Source: Erysipelotrichaceae bacterium
Lineage (GTDB): Bacteria > Bacillota_I > Bacilli_A > Erysipelotrichales > Erysipelotrichaceae
NCBI GenBank assembly: GCA_016302195.1
Contig: JAEDOA010000009.1
Location: 1 to 24,573 of the forward strand
DNA length: 24,573 bases
Direction: 5' to 3'
This document shows, piece by piece, positions 22,269-24,573 of the stretch. The notes under the pieces are model-generated. The model saw only the letters and a list, made by a program, of their open reading frames with translations, made no database searches and was not told the origin of the DNA. The position numbers were made by a program, and so were the translations under genes. Each line of letters begins with the position of its first letter. The stretch's first letter is position 1.

Positions 22269-22297
22269 TTGACTACTATATGAAAATATATTATAAT
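22269..22297 (+). promoter_or_regulatory. Promoter of the DUF5685-J-domain operon
   Basis: TTGACT (22269-22274), 17 bases, TATAAT (22292-22297): a near-consensus sigma-A promoter starting just after the preceding terminator, with an expected start near 22304. Confidence 0.85.
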
Positions 22298-22326
22298 TTA
22301 GCAGTTAAGATATTGGAGTGCTAATT

Positions 22327-23142
22327 ATGTTTGGTTATTTAACAGCAAATCTAGAAATATTGTCAGAACAGCAAAAGAAAAAATATAAAGCTTATTATTG
22401 CGGTCTATGCCAGTCTCTTTGCGATAATTTCTCAAGTATTGCCAGAAACACCCTAACCTATGATTTGACTTTTGCGACTATTTTATTAAATAGTATTAAT
22501 CATCCCGAAAACAATAAGTCAATATACAAAAACTGCCCGCTTCATCCTTTTAAAAAGCAAATGATGATAATCGGCGACTATAACTTATACTTCAGTTACA
22601 TGAACATGTACTTAACATTCTACAATTTAATTGATGACATTAATGATGATAATTCCTTAATAGCTAAAGTGAATCTAAGCGTATTAAAAAAACACATTAA
22701 TAAAATTGAACAAGTTTATCCAGATGTAACTACTAAAATCAAGCAGCAATTACAATTAATTTCTCAAGCCGAAAAAGAAAATAACACAAACCCCGATGTT
22801 TGCAGTAATTATTTTGGCATAATACTATCTGAGATAATATCCTATCCAAGTTTAGTATCACAAGATATTTTAAAAGACTTTGGCTTTCACTTAGGGAAAT
22901 TTATCTATTTAATGGATGCAGTAGTTGATTTAAAAAAGGATATTAAAAAACAAAAATATAACCCGCTTGTTTTTTATCCAGATGTCGATTTTCACAAAAT
23001 GCTGATGGCAATAATGGAAAATGTAGATTTCTATTATCAAAAACTGGATATAAAAGAAGACAAAGATATTATAGATAACATTATTTACTCGGGAATCTGG
23101 AGTAAGTATCAACTATCCAAGAAGAAAGGAAAGCAAAAATGA
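22327..23142 (+). CDS. DUF5685-type protein, function unknown
   Basis: Protein of 271 residues, mostly helical by pattern. The start MFGYLTANLE and AYYCGLCQSLCDNF (Cys25, Cys28, Cys32) plus KNCPLHPFKK (Cys70) are the marks of DUF5685, possibly a metal site. Later there are two acidic clusters, FYNLIDDINDDNS (Asp103, 104, 107, 108) and MDAVVDLKKD (Asp197, 201, 205). The arrangement of helices with two Asp-rich motifs recalls trans-isoprenyl synthases, but this is only a resemblance. The ATG at 22327 has GGAG eight bases upstream; an in-frame GTG at 22318 overlaps that site and is rejected. Its stop overlaps the J-domain gene start by 4 bases (ATGA). Confidence 0.82.
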   Translation: MFGYLTANLEILSEQQKKKYKAYYCGLCQSLCDNFSSIARNTLTYDLTFATILLNSINHPENNKSIYKNCPLHPFKKQMMIIGDYNLYFSYMNMYLTFYNLIDDINDDNSLIAKVNLSVLKKHINKIEQVYPDVTTKIKQQLQLISQAEKENNTNPDVCSNYFGIILSEIISYPSLVSQDILKDFGFHLGKFIYLMDAVVDLKKDIKKQKYNPLVFYPDVDFHKMLMAIMENVDFYYQKLDIKEDKDIIDNIIYSGIWSKYQLSKKKGKQK

Positions 23143-23819
23143 GAGATCCATATGAAGTATTAAATGTAAGCAAAAATGCTAGCGATGAAGAGATCACAAA
23201 AGCCTATCGTCAATTAGCCAAAAAATATCACCCTGATTTAAATCCCAATAATCCTGAAGCAGCTGAAAAAATGAAAGAGATAAATAGCGCTTATGATATG
23301 ATTAAAAGCGGAAAGGCCAATCAGTATCAATCTTATAATAATTCTTCATCAAGTTCTAATAGCAGTTACGACTCCTTCTATCGTAATGGTTCATTTTCAT
23401 TTTACGATTTTTCTGGATTTTACCAAAGACAAAATAATACTTCATACGATGATTACGATATTGCTGAAAGATATATTCAAAATGGGCAATACAACAGCGC
23501 TATCAACTTATTAAACAGCATACAGGTAAAAAATGCTAGATGGTACTATTTGAGCGCAGTTGCTAACTACAATATTGGTAATAGAAAAATCTCTTTAGAG
23601 CATATTGAGAAAGCCTGTCAATTTGAACCTGACAATCAAACATATCAGCAAACTTACCAAGCCATTAAAAGCAATAGAAGAACCTATCGCGATAGATACA
23701 GCCAATATAGCCAACCATTTTCAACCCAAAAAATATGCTTATCATACATCTTTTTAAATTTATTATGCTATCTTTGCGGTGGAAATATGTGCTATTTCTT
23801 ACCATGCATATGTATATAA
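23139..23819 (+). CDS. J-domain protein with TPR-like middle and Cys-rich hydrophobic tail
   Basis: Co-chaperone of DnaK-type Hsp70. J domain in residues 3-58 with HPD at 31-33 and helix ITKAYRQLAKKY. A Ser/Asn/Tyr linker (64-100) is followed by a helical-repeat-like part (YNSAINLLNSIQ...WYYLSAVANYNIGNRKISLEHIEKACQFEPDN, 118-165). The C-terminus (199-226) is hydrophobic and rich in cysteine (Cys200, 210, 213, 218, 223, 225, including LCGGNMC) and may anchor in or lie on the membrane or bind metal. Not DnaJ itself: no Gly/Phe region, zinc domain or client-binding domain. Coupled to DUF5685 by an ATGA overlap, with AAAGGA upstream. Confidence 0.88.
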   Translation: MRDPYEVLNVSKNASDEEITKAYRQLAKKYHPDLNPNNPEAAEKMKEINSAYDMIKSGKANQYQSYNNSSSSSNSSYDSFYRNGSFSFYDFSGFYQRQNNTSYDDYDIAERYIQNGQYNSAINLLNSIQVKNARWYYLSAVANYNIGNRKISLEHIEKACQFEPDNQTYQQTYQAIKSNRRTYRDRYSQYSQPFSTQKICLSYIFLNLLCYLCGGNMCYFLPCICI

Positions 23820-23837
23820 CACTTAAGGAGGGTTTTT

Positions 23838-24254
23838 ATGAAAAACTTTTTATACAGAATTCAAAACAAAATGAGAACCTTTATGATTGGTAGATATGGA
23901 GTTGACCAGTTATATATTTTTAACACTTATTTTTTAATGGTACTTCTTATCCTCAATCTATTTATTAGAAACAGGCTATACAATGTTGTCGTTTTAGCCT
24001 TTATCATTTTTAATATCTATAGACCTTTCTCCAAAAATCATAGTGCAAGATATAAGGAAAATCAGATTTTCTTAAACTTAAAAGGCAAAGTAATTTCATA
24101 TTTTAGATTACAAAAAAAGAAATTTGTGGAAAGAAAAAACTACAGTTATAAAAAATGCCCTAGCTGCAAAAAAACATTAAGACTTAAAAAGGTTAAAGGA
24201 AAACATACCGTAGTATGTCCTAATTGTAAAAATGAATTTGATGTAAGAATTTAA
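23838..24254 (+). CDS. Membrane protein with C-terminal zinc ribbon
   Basis: Protein of 138 residues. Two transmembrane helices (about 26-43 and 48-62), a basic linker (64-105), and a C-terminal zinc ribbon with CPSC at 107-110 and CPNC at 127-130 separated by 16 residues, a rubredoxin-like knuckle pair. AAGGAGG precedes the ATG. It lies 18 bases after the J-domain gene and in the same direction, with a terminator after it, so it closes the operon. Specific function unknown; J-domain and zinc-ribbon genes next to DUF5685 suggest work on a membrane or metal protein. Confidence 0.85.
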   Translation: MKNFLYRIQNKMRTFMIGRYGVDQLYIFNTYFLMVLLILNLFIRNRLYNVVVLAFIIFNIYRPFSKNHSARYKENQIFLNLKGKVISYFRLQKKKFVERKNYSYKKCPSCKKTLRLKKVKGKHTVVCPNCKNEFDVRI

Positions 24255-24273
24255 AATACTTACATCATTTTTT
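24240..24273. terminator. Terminator between the zinc-ribbon gene and murC
   Basis: Arms GATGTAAG (24240-24247) and CTTACATC (24259-24266) form a perfect 8-bp stem, followed by ATTTTTT on the plus strand. The zinc-ribbon stop codon lies in the loop and the murC stop at its right arm, so it may act for both convergent genes. Confidence 0.85.
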
Positions 24274-24573
24274 ATAACTATCTTCAATCAGATGGGCAAC
24301 CTTATATATATCACCACAACCCATTGTTATTACCAAATCACCTTTATGATAATTAGTAATGATATAATCCTTGATATCATTAAAATCTTCTATTACTACA
24401 CATGGTTTGCTTATCAGCTTTTGCAAATCCTTCGAGTAAATGTTATAAGTATTTACTTCTCTTGAACCCATTATTTCACTTAGAATAACTTCATCAGCTA
24501 TATCAAGTACTCTAGCAAAATCATTTAATAACATTGAAGTTCTAGAATAGGTAAATGGCTGAAAAACACATAC
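24265..24573 (-). CDS. murC: UDP-N-acetylmuramate-L-alanine ligase, C-terminal part
   Basis: The last 103 residues of MurC, the cytoplasmic ligase that adds L-alanine to UDP-MurNAc in peptidoglycan synthesis. The frame is open to the right edge: VCVFQPFTYSRTSMLLNDFA followed by ADEVILSEIMGSREVN and DLVITMGCGDIYKVA match the C-terminal domain of Mur ligases (family pattern FQPHTYSRT, GAGDI). In this copy GAGDI reads GCGDI and PHTYSRT reads PFTYSRT. The start lies beyond the window. Convergent with the zinc-ribbon gene. Confidence 0.93.
   Translation of the reverse strand, partial: VCVFQPFTYSRTSMLLNDFARVLDIADEVILSEIMGSREVNTYNIYSKDLQKLISKPCVVIEDFNDIKDYIITNYHKGDLVITMGCGDIYKVAHLIEDSYKK

Noticed and set aside
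23696..23819. Frameshift in the tail of the J-domain protein
   Set aside because: The abrupt Cys-rich hydrophobic end looked like a frameshift, but the frame is continuous and short Cys-rich hydrophobic ends are familiar in small J-domain proteins of this group; the stop is followed by a normal Shine-Dalgarno for the next gene.
1..24573. CRISPR array, prophage, insertion sequence or tRNA genes
   Set aside because: No regularly spaced repeats, integrase or transposase genes, or cloverleaf sequences were seen.

Overview
The window is a gene-dense, AT-rich bacterial chromosome segment. UGA is used as a stop codon (trmD, pgi and the PAP2-type gene end in it), so the genetic code is not the Mycoplasma/Spiroplasma one. 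Strong Shine-Dalgarno sequences, sigma-A-type promoters, a zinc-free S4 protein, EzrA, KhpA, a CcpA-type regulator and YugI/YtxG-type proteins point to a low-GC Bacillota (Firmicutes) without visible sporulation genes, most plausibly an Erysipelotrichia-like lineage. The lineage is an inference; no rRNA gene is present to settle it.

Layout. Positions 1-9137 are one long minus-strand block. It begins at the right with ezrA, a nifS-type cysteine desulfurase, thiI and ffh. A new strong promoter follows for rpsP-khpA, then rimM-trmD-PAP2-type phosphatase, then rplS with its own promoter and probable L19 leader, and finally lepB (signal peptidase I), cut by the left edge. Positions 9228-10777 are plus strand: a CmpB-type membrane protein (TTG start) and rpsD, which has a strong promoter and an S4-type pseudoknot leader. 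Positions 10868-14298 are a minus-strand operon, tyrS, a small lipoprotein and a MurJ/YtgP-type flippase. Positions 14437-16494 are a minus-strand operon ytxG-like, ytxH-like and ccpA-like, whose promoter carries a cre-like site. A 400-base stretch (16495-16894) separates it from the end of the next minus-strand operon (21440-16895): an S1-domain protein of the YugI/CvfD type, pgi, an unknown membrane-anchored protein and galK. Positions 21505-24254 are plus strand: a YuiD-type divergent PAP2 protein with a NifU-type scaffold protein, then a three-gene operon of poorly understood proteins (DUF5685 type, J-domain, membrane zinc ribbon). The last 309 bases are the C-terminal part of murC on the minus strand.

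How it fits together. Much of the window resembles two blocks known from Bacillus: murC/ytxG/ytxH/ccpA/tyrS/rpsD/ezrA/nifZ/thiI and ffh/rpsP/khpA/rimM/trmD/rplS/lepB. Here they are joined, with the junction between thiI and ffh. Most genes are housekeeping: translation, tRNA modification (nifS+thiI for thiouridine/thiamine sulfur; trmD), protein export (ffh, lepB), division and wall synthesis (ezrA, murJ, murC) and glycolysis/galactose entry (pgi, galK). The points most worth a second look are the DUF5685/J-domain/zinc-ribbon operon, the unknown protein between pgi and galK, the tyrS palindrome replacing a T-box, the apparently leaderless S1-protein mRNA, and the cre-like operator on the ccpA operon. 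I saw no CRISPR array, intact insertion sequence, prophage, tRNA or rRNA gene.
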